From Phenylobacterium sp. (GTDB taxonomy: Bacteria > Pseudomonadota > Alphaproteobacteria > Caulobacterales > Caulobacteraceae): 64,000 nt of DNA. The position numbers and the translations under genes were made by a program. Within the stretch, counting starts at the first letter, position 1. Every line of letters begins with the position of its first letter. The notes beneath the pieces are model-generated. The model did not search any database and was not told the DNA's origin. It saw nothing but the letters and a program-made list of their open reading frames with translations. Location of the stretch: the NCBI RefSeq assembly GCF_004297125.1, contig NZ_SCVD01000020.1:248001-312000 (forward strand). Reading direction: 5' to 3'. This document shows, in pieces, positions 53,348 to 63,950 of this stretch.

Positions 53348-53613
53348 GTCTTTCTGGCTTTGCTTGAGATGCGGGCGCCGCGCCTCGGGCAGAGGCATAC
53401 TGTCCCGCAAGCTCCCTGCACAAGAGCTGCCGCCCCCCAAAGGGGAGCCGCAACGGATTTGCGATGACGATCAAACGAGGCGCCCGCGGAGAAGCACGAT
53501 CCGCTGGAGGGACATTTGCGCCGCCGGAAAGTCCATGGGGGATCGCGAATTGAGCTGGGGATCAACCGAGACTGCAGCTTGGCGGATGGGGCATCCTCGC
53601 GCATGCTGCCGCG

Positions 53614-53817
53614 ATGACCGCTCGCTTCGTCATCAGGCCCGACCCCGCAGGCCATAGCGTCATCGACATCTGGACGGGCGACGTGGCGGTGGTTGCGATG
53701 GCCGCCCAGTCGGGCCTCCCCGCGACCGACGCCGAACACATCGCCCAGCTGCTCAATCAACGTGCAGCCGCCGCGGACCGGCGGGGCGTCGCGGAACCTC
53801 CCGCAGCGCACCGCTGA
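53614..53817 (+). CDS. Small hypothetical protein
   Basis: This is a 67-residue product with a beta-rich start (RFVIRPDPAGHSVIDIWTGD) and a helical segment (LPATDAEHIAQLLNQRAAA). This layout recurs in short alphaproteobacterial proteins of unknown function. No ribosome site is clear. It is convergent with the phasin-CBS gene. Confidence 0.5.
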   Translation: MTARFVIRPDPAGHSVIDIWTGDVAVVAMAAQSGLPATDAEHIAQLLNQRAAAADRRGVAEPPAAHR

Positions 53818-53842
53818 TTCGCGGCGAAGGTCCGGGCGCGGG

Positions 53843-54679
53843 TCAGTGCGCCGTCTGCGAATGCTGCCCGCCGGGCCGCGAGATGCCGCTCAGGGCCTCA
53901 CCCGCAGGCCTGGCATGGCTGTCGGCCAGGTCGCCCAGCGAGACGATTCCCACCAACCGCTTCTCGTGGTTGAGCACCGGCATCCGGCGCAACTGGAGGT
54001 CGCCCATGTTGCTCAGGACGTCGTCGACCTCCTGGTCGTCGAAGCAGTATTTCACCTCGGCGTTCATCACCTCCGAGACCTTGGCGTCGGGCCCCTTGCC
54101 CTCGGCCACGGCGCGGATGGCGATGTCGCGGTCGGTGATCATCCCGACCAGCCGGTCGTTCGAGCTGACCGGCAGGACGCCGGCGTCCAGCCGCGCCATG
54201 AGGCGGGCGGCGTGGGCGATGGTGTCGTCGGGATCCGCGAGCTGGACGTCGCGGGTCATGCATTCGCTGATCTTCATCTGATCCTCCGCTGCAGGGGTTT
54301 CAGGTTCGGGGCCCGGCCGGCCGGGCCCTGCCGCGCCGGCGATCGGGAAAAGGGTCGGCCACAGCTGGTTGGCGTCGAGCCGCGCGGCGGCGCTGGCCGC
54401 CTCGAGGGCCTGGCGGACCTGGCCGCGCACCAGCGTGAGCTGGGCCTGGATGAGGTCGTCCAGGGCCTTGGAATCCGCCAGGGTGGCGACGGCCTTTCCC
54501 GCCACCTCGGCCCAGCCGAGCGCGAGCTGCGCCTGCTGCGCACAGAGGGTGACGATGCTCCAGGCGGTCTCCGAAGCGGCCTGCTGCGCCGGGACCAGGG
54601 CGGCGAAGTCGGCGCGGAACGGCGCCACGGCTCCATCCGGCGGCGGATCGTTGCTGACGGACATCTCCGTGCCTTCCAT
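53843..54679 (-). CDS. Phasin-like domain fused to a CBS-pair protein
   Basis: The frame is open from ATG 54679 (or 54664) through to the stop at 53843, about 278 residues. Residues about 20-110 are helical and phasin-like (AQQAASETAWSIVTLCAQQA, DSKALDDLIQAQLTLVRGQV, RQALEAASAAARLDANQ). A Pro-rich linker follows. Residues about 135-260 form two CBS motifs (KISECMTRDVQLADPDDTIA, LVGMITDRDIAIRAVAEGKG, LVGIVSLGDLADS). A strong internal start exists: ATG 54277 with GGAGG, giving a 144-residue CBS protein alone. So either a true fusion or two products from one frame are made. Phasins coat polyhydroxyalkanoate granules; CBS pairs sense adenylate nucleotides. Confidence 0.7.
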   Translation of the reverse strand: MEGTEMSVSNDPPPDGAVAPFRADFAALVPAQQAASETAWSIVTLCAQQAQLALGWAEVAGKAVATLADSKALDDLIQAQLTLVRGQVRQALEAASAAARLDANQLWPTLFPIAGAAGPGRPGPEPETPAAEDQMKISECMTRDVQLADPDDTIAHAARLMARLDAGVLPVSSNDRLVGMITDRDIAIRAVAEGKGPDAKVSEVMNAEVKYCFDDQEVDDVLSNMGDLQLRRMPVLNHEKRLVGIVSLGDLADSHARPAGEALSGISRPGGQHSQTAH

Positions 54680-54881
54680 GGCTGGCGAAGCCCCCTCGGA
54701 ACGCGTCCGGGCGCGCCCTCCCGCGGAGCGCGTGGACCCGACTGGTGAACCCTTCGCCGGCCGGGCGGGTTCACGGTCGCGCAAGCACATTGCGGTGAGC
54801 GGGCCACTCCCGGACCGGCCCATGGCGCGGAGCCCGTTGCTCGTCTAGATAGCGGCCACGTCCGCCCGACTCGAGGGTCCC

Positions 54882-55844
54882 ATGCGCGTCCTTCTCACCG
54901 GATCGTCAGGCTGGCTCGGCCGCTTTCTCGCCCCGCGGCTCCGGGCGGCCGGGCACGCCGTGATCGGGCTGGATATCGCGCCCGGGGTCGACACCCACGT
55001 CGTGGGCTCGGTCGCCCATCGATCGACCGTCGAGCGGGTGTTTCAAGATCACGGCGTCGAGGCCGTCGTCCACGCGGGCGCGCTGCACAAGCCGGACATC
55101 GCCAGGTTTCCAACCCAGGCCTTCGTCGACGTCAACGTGACCGGCACGCTCAACCTGCTGGAGGCGGCCGTCGCGGCGAGGCACGACCGCTTCGTCTTCA
55201 CCTCGACCACGTCGCTGATGATCTCGCAGGTCATCCGGGCCGAAGCCGGCGCCACGGCCGCCTGGCTGGACGAGACGACCGGCCCGCTGGCGCCACGCAA
55301 CATCTACGGCGTCACAAAGCTCGCCGCCGAGGGCCTGTGCCGCCTGCATCACTTGGAGCACGGACTGAACCTCGTCGTGCTCCGCACCGCGCGCTTCTTC
55401 CCGGAAGAGGACGATACGCACCGTGACCTGTCCGGGGCGAACCTCAAGGCGAACGAGTTCCTGAACCGACGTCTCACGGTGGAGGACGCGGCCGACGCCC
55501 ATGTGGTCGCGCTCGAGCGCGCGCCGTCGGTCGGCTTCGGCCTGTACGTCCTCGCGGCCCCGACCCCCTTCGCGCGGTCGGACGCCGAGGCGCTCAAGCG
55601 GGATGCGGCCGGGGTGGTGGCCCGCTACTTCCCCGAGGCCCCGGAGCTCTATGCCCGGCAGGGCTGGCGGCTGCCGGTCAGCCTCGGGCGCGTGTACGAC
55701 GCCAGCTTGGCCGAACAGGCGCTCGGCTTCCGCTGCCGGACCGATTTCCGCACGGTGCTGGACGCGCTCCACACGGGCGATCCGCTGCCGTTCGCGCACG
55801 ACCCGGCCTATGAGTCCCCTTCGGCCACGGCGGCGTCGGGCTAG
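54882..55844 (+). CDS. NAD-dependent epimerase/dehydratase (extended SDR)
   Basis: This is a 320-residue extended SDR. The nucleotide-binding motif GSSGWLG at about 7-13 is followed by GLDIAPGVDT (acidic residue for NAD), TSTTSLM near 107 and the IYGVTKLAAEG YxxxK dyad near 142. The C-terminal half binds a sugar-nucleotide-like substrate in relatives. It is monocistronic; the Ser and Lys of the triad are present. No specific sugar can be proposed. Confidence 0.85.
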   Translation: MRVLLTGSSGWLGRFLAPRLRAAGHAVIGLDIAPGVDTHVVGSVAHRSTVERVFQDHGVEAVVHAGALHKPDIARFPTQAFVDVNVTGTLNLLEAAVAARHDRFVFTSTTSLMISQVIRAEAGATAAWLDETTGPLAPRNIYGVTKLAAEGLCRLHHLEHGLNLVVLRTARFFPEEDDTHRDLSGANLKANEFLNRRLTVEDAADAHVVALERAPSVGFGLYVLAAPTPFARSDAEALKRDAAGVVARYFPEAPELYARQGWRLPVSLGRVYDASLAEQALGFRCRTDFRTVLDALHTGDPLPFAHDPAYESPSATAASG

Positions 55845-55869
55845 CCGCCACTGTCGTCCCTCCGACTCA

Positions 55870-55895
55870 GGAACCGCCTTCGTTCCACGGTGTTT
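55870..55895 (+). promoter_or_regulatory. Putative EcfG (general stress sigma factor) promoter
   Basis: GGAAC at 55870-55874 is followed after 17 bases by GTT at 55892-55894, matching the GGAAC-N16/17-CGTT pattern of alphaproteobacterial EcfG promoters. It lies 30 bp before the hemerythrin ATG at 55924. Confidence 0.55.
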
Positions 55896-55923
55896 GCAGC
55901 AGCTGATCACCCTGGAGGGACAC

Positions 55924-56454
55924 ATGGCCACGACCGCGAAATCCACATCCACGAAGTCCGCCAAGGCGCGCCGCACGCGCCGCACCGGCCGCCGCGACCC
56001 GCTGGCGGTGAGCCTGCTGAAGAAGGACCACCGCGAGGTGGAAGGCTGGTTCGACGAGTACGAACAGCTTGAGGACGAGCGCGAAAAGCTGGCCCTCTTC
56101 AACCAGATCGCGCTGGCCCTGAAGGTCCACACCACGATCGAGGAAGAGATCTTCTATCCGGAGGAGCGCGGCGACGTGGAGGACGACATGCTCGACGAGG
56201 CCTACGTCGAACATGACGGAGCCAAGAAGCTGATCGCCGAGATCGAGGCGATGAAGCCCTCGGACGAGTACTACGACGCCAAGGTCAAGGTGCTGGGCGA
56301 GTACATCAAGCACCACGTGAAGGAAGAGGAGCAGCCGGGCGGCATCTTCGCCCAGGCCAAGAAGGGCGACGAGGACCTCGACGCCATGGGCGAGCGCATG
56401 AAGGCCCGCAAGGAAGAGCTGATGGCGCAGATGGGCGCGGCCAAGCCGAACTGA
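55924..56454 (+). CDS. Hemerythrin HHE-domain protein
   Basis: This is a 176-residue protein from ATG 55924, with GGAGGG upstream. A basic, Thr/Lys/Arg-rich N-terminal 25 residues (STKSAKARRTRRTGRR) precedes a hemerythrin-type four-helix bundle. Iron-ligand candidates are in LLKKDHREVEGWFDEYEQ, ALKVHTTIEEEIFYP, EHDGAKKLI and YIKHHVKEEEQ. Such proteins bind a di-iron centre and handle O2, NO or peroxide stress. The basic tail suggests nucleic-acid association or membrane contact. A possible EcfG promoter supports stress-dependent expression. Confidence 0.88.
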   Translation: MATTAKSTSTKSAKARRTRRTGRRDPLAVSLLKKDHREVEGWFDEYEQLEDEREKLALFNQIALALKVHTTIEEEIFYPEERGDVEDDMLDEAYVEHDGAKKLIAEIEAMKPSDEYYDAKVKVLGEYIKHHVKEEEQPGGIFAQAKKGDEDLDAMGERMKARKEELMAQMGAAKPN

Positions 56455-56461
56455 TCGTGCG

Positions 56462-56481
56462 GGCGGCGCTTCGGCGCCGCC
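56462..56481. terminator. UUCG tetraloop hairpin
   Basis: GGCGGCGC-TTCG-GCGCCGCC is a perfect 8-bp stem with an extra-stable tetraloop between the convergent hemerythrin and receiver genes. No U-tract follows, so it may be a stabilising 3' end or terminator. Confidence 0.5.
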
Positions 56482-56492
56482 GGCCATCATCG

Positions 56493-56891
56493 TCAGGCGG
56501 GTGGCGAACCGCCTCGTCCGGCCGCGGATAGCGCGGCCGTAAGCATCCGCTCCAGCGCGCCCGCCTCATAGGGCTTGGCCAGCACGGGGACGTGCGAGAA
56601 GGCCTCGGCGACGCCGGCCACGCCATAGCCGGTGGCGAAGATGAAGGGGATGCCGCGGTCCGCCAGCACCTGGGCCACGGGAAAGACCTTCTCCCCGCCC
56701 AGGTTGACGTCGAGAATCGCGCCGTCGAGGGCCAGGGCGTCGTCGGCGGCCAGCGCCAGGCCGCGCGAAACGCTGCCGGCCACGTCGGCGACGACACAGC
56801 CGAACTCGGCCAGCATATCCTCCACCATCATGGCGACCAGCGTCTCATCCTCGACGAGCAAAAGGCGCAATCCGGACAGGGCGGCGATCAT
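56493..56891 (-). CDS. Single-domain response regulator receiver
   Basis: This is a 132-residue REC domain protein without an output domain. Acidic residues are in LVEDET near the start, the phosphoacceptor is D61 in AILDVNLGG, and Lys is in VLAKPYEAG. It lies just downstream of the hybrid histidine kinase on the same strand (214 bp gap) and is a possible partner. Stand-alone receivers of this type often act in phosphorelays of the general stress or cell-cycle networks of Caulobacteraceae. Confidence 0.87.
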   Translation of the reverse strand: MIAALSGLRLLLVEDETLVAMMVEDMLAEFGCVVADVAGSVSRGLALAADDALALDGAILDVNLGGEKVFPVAQVLADRGIPFIFATGYGVAGVAEAFSHVPVLAKPYEAGALERMLTAALSAAGRGGSPPA

Positions 56892-57105
56892 CGGGTCAGG
56901 CGGCGAACTGGATCGGGGAGGAAGGCGAAAGGTACATGTGGCGATTTAACCCGCCAGGGGTGAACGCCAGTTCAATGCGGCCGTCGAATTCCCAGGCCAG
57001 ACCCTGAAATTCAAGCGCTCGCCATCTCGGCGACCTTGGCCCATTCATCCTGGGCGGATGGGCCTTCGCGGCCACGCCTCGCGCGGGCGAACGCCGGCCG
57101 GACGA

Positions 57106-59040
<1,935 letters not shown>

Positions 59041-59227
59041 TTGCCCCCTGCCCCCGCAGATGCGTGTCTAGGTTGTGATTGGGGCATGAAATTCTAAAGG
59101 CTTTGACAAAATTCTGTCGTACTCGCGCCCGCAGGGCCTCAACCCGGCAGGACATTACCTATTTCGGGCCAGCAGCGGGCCGGGCTGGCCGCGCAGCGTC
59201 GACAACCCGACGCCCCCTCGTTCGGGC

Positions 59228-60031
59228 CTACTCCTCGTTCGGGATGTTCAGCAGCCCGCCGCAAGCTTTGCAGTGTACGGCGTCCGGATCGTGGCGCATC
59301 AGGCCGCAGGCCTCGCAGGTGAAGCGCACCTTGTACGGCCGGATCAGGGTCTGGGCGAACCGCACGAAGAGGGTGATGCCGCTGATCATGATCACGATCG
59401 TCAGCAGGCGGCCCCAGACGCCCGGCAGGGTGATGTCGCCGAACCCGGTCGTCGTCAGCGTCGTCACCGTGAAGTAGAGCGCATCCACATAGCCGTCGAT
59501 GCCGGGATGGTTGCGCGCGAAGCCGGCGTAGACGAAGCCCGTGGTGACGAAGACGAAGGTGACCAGGGTCGCCAGGGCCTTGGAGATGTCCTCCACCCGG
59601 GTGTCGTCATATCGCCGCCCGACGGTCGCCCAGAAGATCTCGCTGTGAAACAGCGACCAAAGCCGCAGCACCCGCAGGAACGCCAGGTTGAACAGCCACA
59701 GCGGAAACAGCAGGGTCATGAGGACGAAGAGGTCGATCCAGACGCTGAAGCGCCGGAAGAACGTCTTCACGCTGGTGTCGGCCAACGCCTTCGCGCCCAG
59801 CTCCAGCGCCAGGACGAAGGCCACCGCGTAGTCCACGAACAGATAGGCCGGGAAGCCGCGCAGGAACGGCGCGGCGATGAAGAACGCGATCAGCAGCAGG
59901 TCGATGGCGATGACCCACAGGCGGAAGCGGACCGCTTGCGGCGAATCGCCGTGATAGAGCTCCCGCAGGCGCACGCGCAGCCGAGGCAGCTTACGCCGCC
60001 GGGCCAGGTCCTCGCTCACCGGGTTCGCCAC
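59228..60031 (-). CDS. Potassium-channel-like protein with C-terminal zinc ribbon
   Basis: This is a 267-residue membrane protein. Four hydrophobic spans precede the pore, with a basic S4-like segment (RVLRLW) near 120-125. The pore helix and filter are at 185-200 (TVTTLTTTGFGD), a TTGFGD K+-selectivity-type sequence. A final span follows. The C-terminus has a zinc ribbon with C239, C242, C254 and C257 (CEAC..CKAC). This voltage-gated-like layout ends in an unusual metal-binding module, which may gate or tetramerise the channel. It is on the same strand as the FAD protein upstream. Confidence 0.85.
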   Translation of the reverse strand: MANPVSEDLARRRKLPRLRVRLRELYHGDSPQAVRFRLWVIAIDLLLIAFFIAAPFLRGFPAYLFVDYAVAFVLALELGAKALADTSVKTFFRRFSVWIDLFVLMTLLFPLWLFNLAFLRVLRLWSLFHSEIFWATVGRRYDDTRVEDISKALATLVTFVFVTTGFVYAGFARNHPGIDGYVDALYFTVTTLTTTGFGDITLPGVWGRLLTIVIMISGITLFVRFAQTLIRPYKVRFTCEACGLMRHDPDAVHCKACGGLLNIPNEE

Positions 60032-60058
60032 GCCGTCTCCTGCACCTTGGAAGACAGG

Positions 60059-61426
60059 CTATCCGGCGGCGGCGAGATTGGACAGGACCGCGCGGGCCGC
60101 CTGCGCCGTCTGGTTGCGCAGGTCGGGGACGGCCAGCGCCTCCCAGACCGCGGCGCGGGTCAACGGCCCCACCGCGAACAGGCCGGCGGTCGGCTTGCCG
60201 TCGGCGCCCACCACCTGCAGCTCGTCGGTGACGTCGAGGCCCAGGCCCAGCGGATCGCGCCGGATCGCGCGCCGCCGGCGCAGGTCCGCCAGCAGGCCGG
60301 CCGCCGCGGTCTCCGGATCGCCGCGAGGGCCGGTGCAGTTGATCACCACGTCGAACCGCCAGTCGTGCGGCTTGGTCTCGCCGCGGCCGCGGATGCGGGC
60401 GTGGAAGCCCGCGCCGTCCCAGGACAGGCGTTCCAGCTTCCCCGCCGCCACGGTGAGCTCGCCCGACGCCGCCAGGCTCGCCACCCGCGTCGCCACGGCG
60501 GGCGCCATCCGGTGGCGATGCACCTCCCACCAGGGTCGCGCGTGGCGCAGGAACCGCCGCCGCTCGGCGGGCGGCCAGCCCCGCCAGATGTCCGCGGTGA
60601 TCGGCCGGATGGCGTCGACCGCACCGCGCCAATCCGCGGATCTGGCCAGGCGGCGCAGTGTGCGCAGCGCCTCGACGGGCGTGGCGAAGCCGCCCTGCGG
60701 CGCCGCGGCCGGCCGCACGGCGCCGTGGCCACGCGACACCAGGCCGTGGCGGGAGACGGCCAGCAGCCGGCGTCCCTGCCCAGCCAGGCTCAGCGCCACG
60801 TCCACCATGGTCAGGCCCGAGCCCAGCAGCAGCACGTCGCCCTCGGGCGCGGTCGCCGGATCCAGCCGCCAGGGCTCGGCCACATAGCCGGCGGCGGCGT
60901 CCACGGTCTCGTCGGCGCCGGGCAGGGGCGCGGGCGGCAGCAGTCCCACGGCCAGCACGCAGGCGTCGGCCCGGAAAGCCCGCCCCAGCGCCAGCTCCAC
61001 CCGCCAGCCGCCGTCCTGCGAGATCAGCGACACCGCCTCGTCGGCCTCCAGCAGGAGCCGGCCGGCCGCGTCCGGATCGACGATCTCCTCCCGCAGCAGG
61101 GCCTGCAGATAGTCGCCATACCGCGACCGGCTCACGAAGGCGTCGGGCCCGGCGGCCTCGCCCTCGGCCGCCAGCCATTCGACGAAATGGCCGGGCCGGT
61201 CGGGGAACGCGCTCATGTTGGCGGCGCGCACGTTCAGCACATGGTCGGCGTGCAAGGCGCTGTAGGCCCGGCCGCGGCCGAACCGCGGCGCACGCTCCAC
61301 CAGCCGCACGACCACCGACGGGTCGCCCTGCAACAGATGGATCGCCGTCAGCAGGCCGCTGAAGCCTCCGCCGATCACCGCCACCACCGGCCGGCGGCCG
61401 GCGTCGTCCTTCTTGCGAGAAGCCAT
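60059..61426 (-). CDS. FAD/NAD(P)-binding protein (HpnW-like)
   Basis: This is a 455-residue protein of the FAD-NAD(P)-binding family. GGGFSG is at about 19-24 (VVAVIGGGFSGLLTAIHLLQ), followed by GRGRAYSALHADHVLNVRAA, AVGLLPPAP and LLLGSGLTMVDVALSLAGQG (second nucleotide motif). VINCTGPRGDP and GLFAVGPLTRAAVWE are near the end. Members are often annotated as oxidoreductases with unknown substrates. The ion-channel gene follows 27 bp after its stop on the same strand, so they may be co-transcribed. Confidence 0.8.
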   Translation of the reverse strand: MASRKKDDAGRRPVVAVIGGGFSGLLTAIHLLQGDPSVVVRLVERAPRFGRGRAYSALHADHVLNVRAANMSAFPDRPGHFVEWLAAEGEAAGPDAFVSRSRYGDYLQALLREEIVDPDAAGRLLLEADEAVSLISQDGGWRVELALGRAFRADACVLAVGLLPPAPLPGADETVDAAAGYVAEPWRLDPATAPEGDVLLLGSGLTMVDVALSLAGQGRRLLAVSRHGLVSRGHGAVRPAAAPQGGFATPVEALRTLRRLARSADWRGAVDAIRPITADIWRGWPPAERRRFLRHARPWWEVHRHRMAPAVATRVASLAASGELTVAAGKLERLSWDGAGFHARIRGRGETKPHDWRFDVVINCTGPRGDPETAAAGLLADLRRRRAIRRDPLGLGLDVTDELQVVGADGKPTAGLFAVGPLTRAAVWEALAVPDLRNQTAQAARAVLSNLAAAG

Positions 61427-61469
61427 GCGGCCTTATGTCTACAAGAACACTAGGAATTCAACTCTTGAA

Positions 61470-61490
61470 ACCCGCGCGCGCCTCGCGGGT
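61470..61490. repeat. Inverted repeat in the divergent promoter
   Basis: ACCCGCG and CGCGGGT form a perfect 7-bp stem with a 7-base spacer (8 bp with the flanking A/T), 35 bp before the DUF3008 ATG. It is a possible operator or leader hairpin. Confidence 0.4.
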
Positions 61491-61525
61491 TGCGTCAGCG
61501 CAGTCCGGAAAGAGGAGTTGACCCG

Positions 61526-61708
61526 ATGCCTGCCAAGTCCGCCGCCCAACAGAAGGCCGCCGGCGCGGCCCTGTCCGCCAAGCGGGGAGACACGCCCAAG
61601 AGCAAGCTCCAGGGCGCCTCGAAGTCGATGATGTCGATGTCCGAGAAGGAGTTGGAGAAGATGGCCCACACCAAGCGCAAGGGTAAGCCCGAGCACGTGA
61701 AGCAATAG
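61526..61708 (+). CDS. DUF3008 family small protein
   Basis: This is a 60-residue basic protein (PAKSAAQQKAAGAALSAKRG, SKLQGASKSMMSMSEKELEK, ending TKRKGKPEHVKQ). It matches DUF3008 in length and pattern. ATG 61526 follows AGAGGAG. The function is unknown; relatives are short Lys/Ala-rich proteins often expressed in stress or stationary phase. It is divergent from the FAD protein and convergent with the serine hydrolase. Confidence 0.85.
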   Translation: MPAKSAAQQKAAGAALSAKRGDTPKSKLQGASKSMMSMSEKELEKMAHTKRKGKPEHVKQ

Positions 61709-61719
61709 GCCGGCGGCGC

Positions 61720-62856
61720 CTAAATCGCCCCCATCGCCGTCCACATCGCCATGGCCAGGCCCAGGGCGCGCATGTCGCCCTGGGTCGTCGCCGCCATCTT
61801 GTTCATGGCGTAGGCGAAGGTGGTCCTCGCATCCATGTCGATGATCACCAGCGAGCCGCCGTAGCCACCCCAGTAGATGGTGTTCGGGTTCGGGAATGGG
61901 ACCGCGCCCCCCGCCAGGCCGAAGCCCATGCCGAACCGGGCCGGCATGCCCAAGACCAGATCCTGACCCTCGACCTGAAGTTCCAGCGCCTTGCGGCAGC
62001 CGGCCTCCGACAGAAAGCGCCGCCCCTTGGCGACGCCCCCGTTGGCCAGGATCGCGTGGATCTCGGCCACCGAGCGGGCGTTGCCGGTTCCGCCTGCCGC
62101 CGGGATCTCGGCGCCGCGCCAGGCCCGGGTCTTCGTGGCCGAGACGTCGATGCCGGGGTTGTCCCACATGTTGATCATCAGCGCGCTGGCGTTCGGGTCG
62201 CGCGGTCCCGGCGGCGGCGGGAGCAGCTCGGCCACGCGACCGTCCTGCGAGGCCGGCAGGCCGATCCAGAAGTCGGCGCCCAGTGGCTCGGCGATCTCCT
62301 CGCGGAACACCGTCCCGAGCGACTTGCCGGTGATCCGCCGCACCACCTCGCCCACCAGGTAGCCCTGGGTCAGCGCATGGTAGCCCGACGCGGTCCCTGG
62401 CTCCCAGTACGGCGCCTGGGCCGCCAGCAGGGTGGTGACCTTGTCCCAGTCGTACAGGTCCTGCGCGGTGATGGGCTCCTTCCAGCCCGACAGCCCGGCC
62501 GAATGGCTCATCAGGTGGCTGACCTTCACGTCCGCCTTCCCGTTGGCCGCGAACTCCGGCCAGTAGCGGGCCACCGGCGCGTCGAAGTCGAGCTCGCCGC
62601 GGTCGGCGATCAAGAGCGCGGTCAGGGCCGTCATCGTCTTGGTGGTCGAGTAGACGTTGACGATGGTGTCCTTCTCCCAGGGCCGGGTGCGCGCCGGATC
62701 GGCGAAGCCGCCCCAGAGGTCGACCACCGTCTCGCCTTCGACCGTGGCGCAGTACGAGGCCCCGATGTCCTCACCGCTCGCCAGGCCGGCCTCGAACGTC
62801 GTGCGCACGTCCGCGTAGCGGTCGTGGGCGTGTCCCTGCACCGAGCCGTCAGCCAT
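61720..62856 (-). CDS. Class C beta-lactamase-like serine hydrolase (EstB type)
   Basis: This is a 378-residue esterase family VIII enzyme with S70-T-T-K73, GYHALTQGYLVGEVVRRITG and NTIYWGGYGGSLVIIDMDAR. It has no signal peptide. It is a paralogue of the enzyme at 47288. It is the last gene of an operon-like run with two acyl-CoA dehydrogenase genes upstream (18 bp gap), so it may cleave an ester or thioester related to acyl-CoA catabolism. Confidence 0.88.
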   Translation of the reverse strand: MADGSVQGHAHDRYADVRTTFEAGLASGEDIGASYCATVEGETVVDLWGGFADPARTRPWEKDTIVNVYSTTKTMTALTALLIADRGELDFDAPVARYWPEFAANGKADVKVSHLMSHSAGLSGWKEPITAQDLYDWDKVTTLLAAQAPYWEPGTASGYHALTQGYLVGEVVRRITGKSLGTVFREEIAEPLGADFWIGLPASQDGRVAELLPPPPGPRDPNASALMINMWDNPGIDVSATKTRAWRGAEIPAAGGTGNARSVAEIHAILANGGVAKGRRFLSEAGCRKALELQVEGQDLVLGMPARFGMGFGLAGGAVPFPNPNTIYWGGYGGSLVIIDMDARTTFAYAMNKMAATTQGDMRALGLAMAMWTAMGAI

Positions 62857-62873
62857 GGTCGTGGTCCTTCCCG

Positions 62874-63950
62874 TCAGGCCGCCAGGCCCTGCATCCGCGC
62901 CGCGATCTCGCGCACCTTTTCCGGCCCGCCCAGCAACTGGCGGTTCTGGCCGATCCGCTTGAACCAGAAGTGCAGGCCCAGGAGGTCCGTCATCCCGATG
63001 CCGCCGTGCACCTCGGTCGCCGTGCGCGCGATGAAGCGGCCGATCTCCGAGGTGTGCGCCTTGGCGTGGGCCGCCATCAGCGGGGCCTCGTCCGGAGCAT
63101 GGTCGAAGGCGTAGGCGGCGTACCAGACCAGCGCGCGCGCCGGCTCTAGCTCCGCGGCCATCTCAGCGCAGAGGTGCTTGACGGCCTGGAAGCTGCCGAT
63201 CGTGCGGCCGAACTGCTTGCGCTCCTTGGCATAGGCGACGGCCTTGTCGAGCATCGCCTGAGCCGCGCCCAGGGTGTCGGCGGCCAGCAGGATCCAGGCC
63301 GCGTCGCGCAGGCGGTCCAGCGCGCCGTTCGACGCCAGGGCCTCGGCGGGCGTGTCCTTGAAGGTGAGCGCCGTCAGCCGCCGCGTAACGTCGATGCTGG
63401 GCATCGGCTCGGCCGCCTCGGCGATGTGCGTCAGGTGCAGGCCCCCGTTCTTGTCGGCCACCACCAGCAGGTCCGCCCCCGTGGCGTTCAGCGCGAACAG
63501 CGCCTGGCCCGTCAGCCGCCCATCCGCGGCGGTGACGCCCGCGCCATCGCGCGCGCCCGCGATGGGCTCGGAGATCGCCACGCCGGCGGTGACCGCGCCG
63601 GTCGCCAGCTTCGGCAACCAGCGGCGGCGCTGCTCGTCGGTTCCCGCCAGCTTCAGGGCCAGGGGCGCCAGCACCGCCGAGCCCAGGAACGGGGCCGCGG
63701 CCGCCACCTTGCCCAACGCCTCGCTGGCCAGGGCGGCCTCCAGCATGCCCAGGCCCAGCCCGCCCTGCTCCTCGGGAATCATCAGCCCCGGCAGGCCCAT
63801 CTCGGCCAGCCGCATCCAGATGTCGGACACCTGCTGCGGACCCTCGTCGTCGGCGAACCGGCGCACCCGCTCCAGCGGCACGAGGTCGGCCAGGGTGCGG
63901 TTCAGGCTGTCCTGCAGCATCGTCTGGTCCTCGGAGAGCGCGAACCGCAT
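62874..63950 (-). CDS. Acyl-CoA dehydrogenase family protein
   Basis: This is a 358-residue FAD enzyme. ALSEDQTMLQDSLNRTLADL opens the N-terminal helical domain, GLPGLMIPEEQGGLGLGMLE follows near 50, and GRTIGSFQAVKHLCAEMAAE and ATEVHGGIGMTDLLGLHFWF are C-terminal landmarks. It is shorter than the usual 380-400 residues and the middle beta domain lacks the usual W-I-T-N-type segment, as in the smaller subunit of heteromeric acyl-CoA dehydrogenases used for steroid or branched side chains. Its start follows immediately after the stop of another dehydrogenase-like gene, consistent with a subunit pair. Confidence 0.87.
   Translation of the reverse strand: MRFALSEDQTMLQDSLNRTLADLVPLERVRRFADDEGPQQVSDIWMRLAEMGLPGLMIPEEQGGLGLGMLEAALASEALGKVAAAAPFLGSAVLAPLALKLAGTDEQRRRWLPKLATGAVTAGVAISEPIAGARDGAGVTAADGRLTGQALFALNATGADLLVVADKNGGLHLTHIAEAAEPMPSIDVTRRLTALTFKDTPAEALASNGALDRLRDAAWILLAADTLGAAQAMLDKAVAYAKERKQFGRTIGSFQAVKHLCAEMAAELEPARALVWYAAYAFDHAPDEAPLMAAHAKAHTSEIGRFIARTATEVHGGIGMTDLLGLHFWFKRIGQNRQLLGGPEKVREIAARMQGLAA

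Noticed and set aside
59273..61453. 726-codon plus-strand frame across the ion channel and FAD protein genes
   Set aside because: It spans two genuine minus-strand genes and their spacer and looks like an antisense artefact of GC bias.
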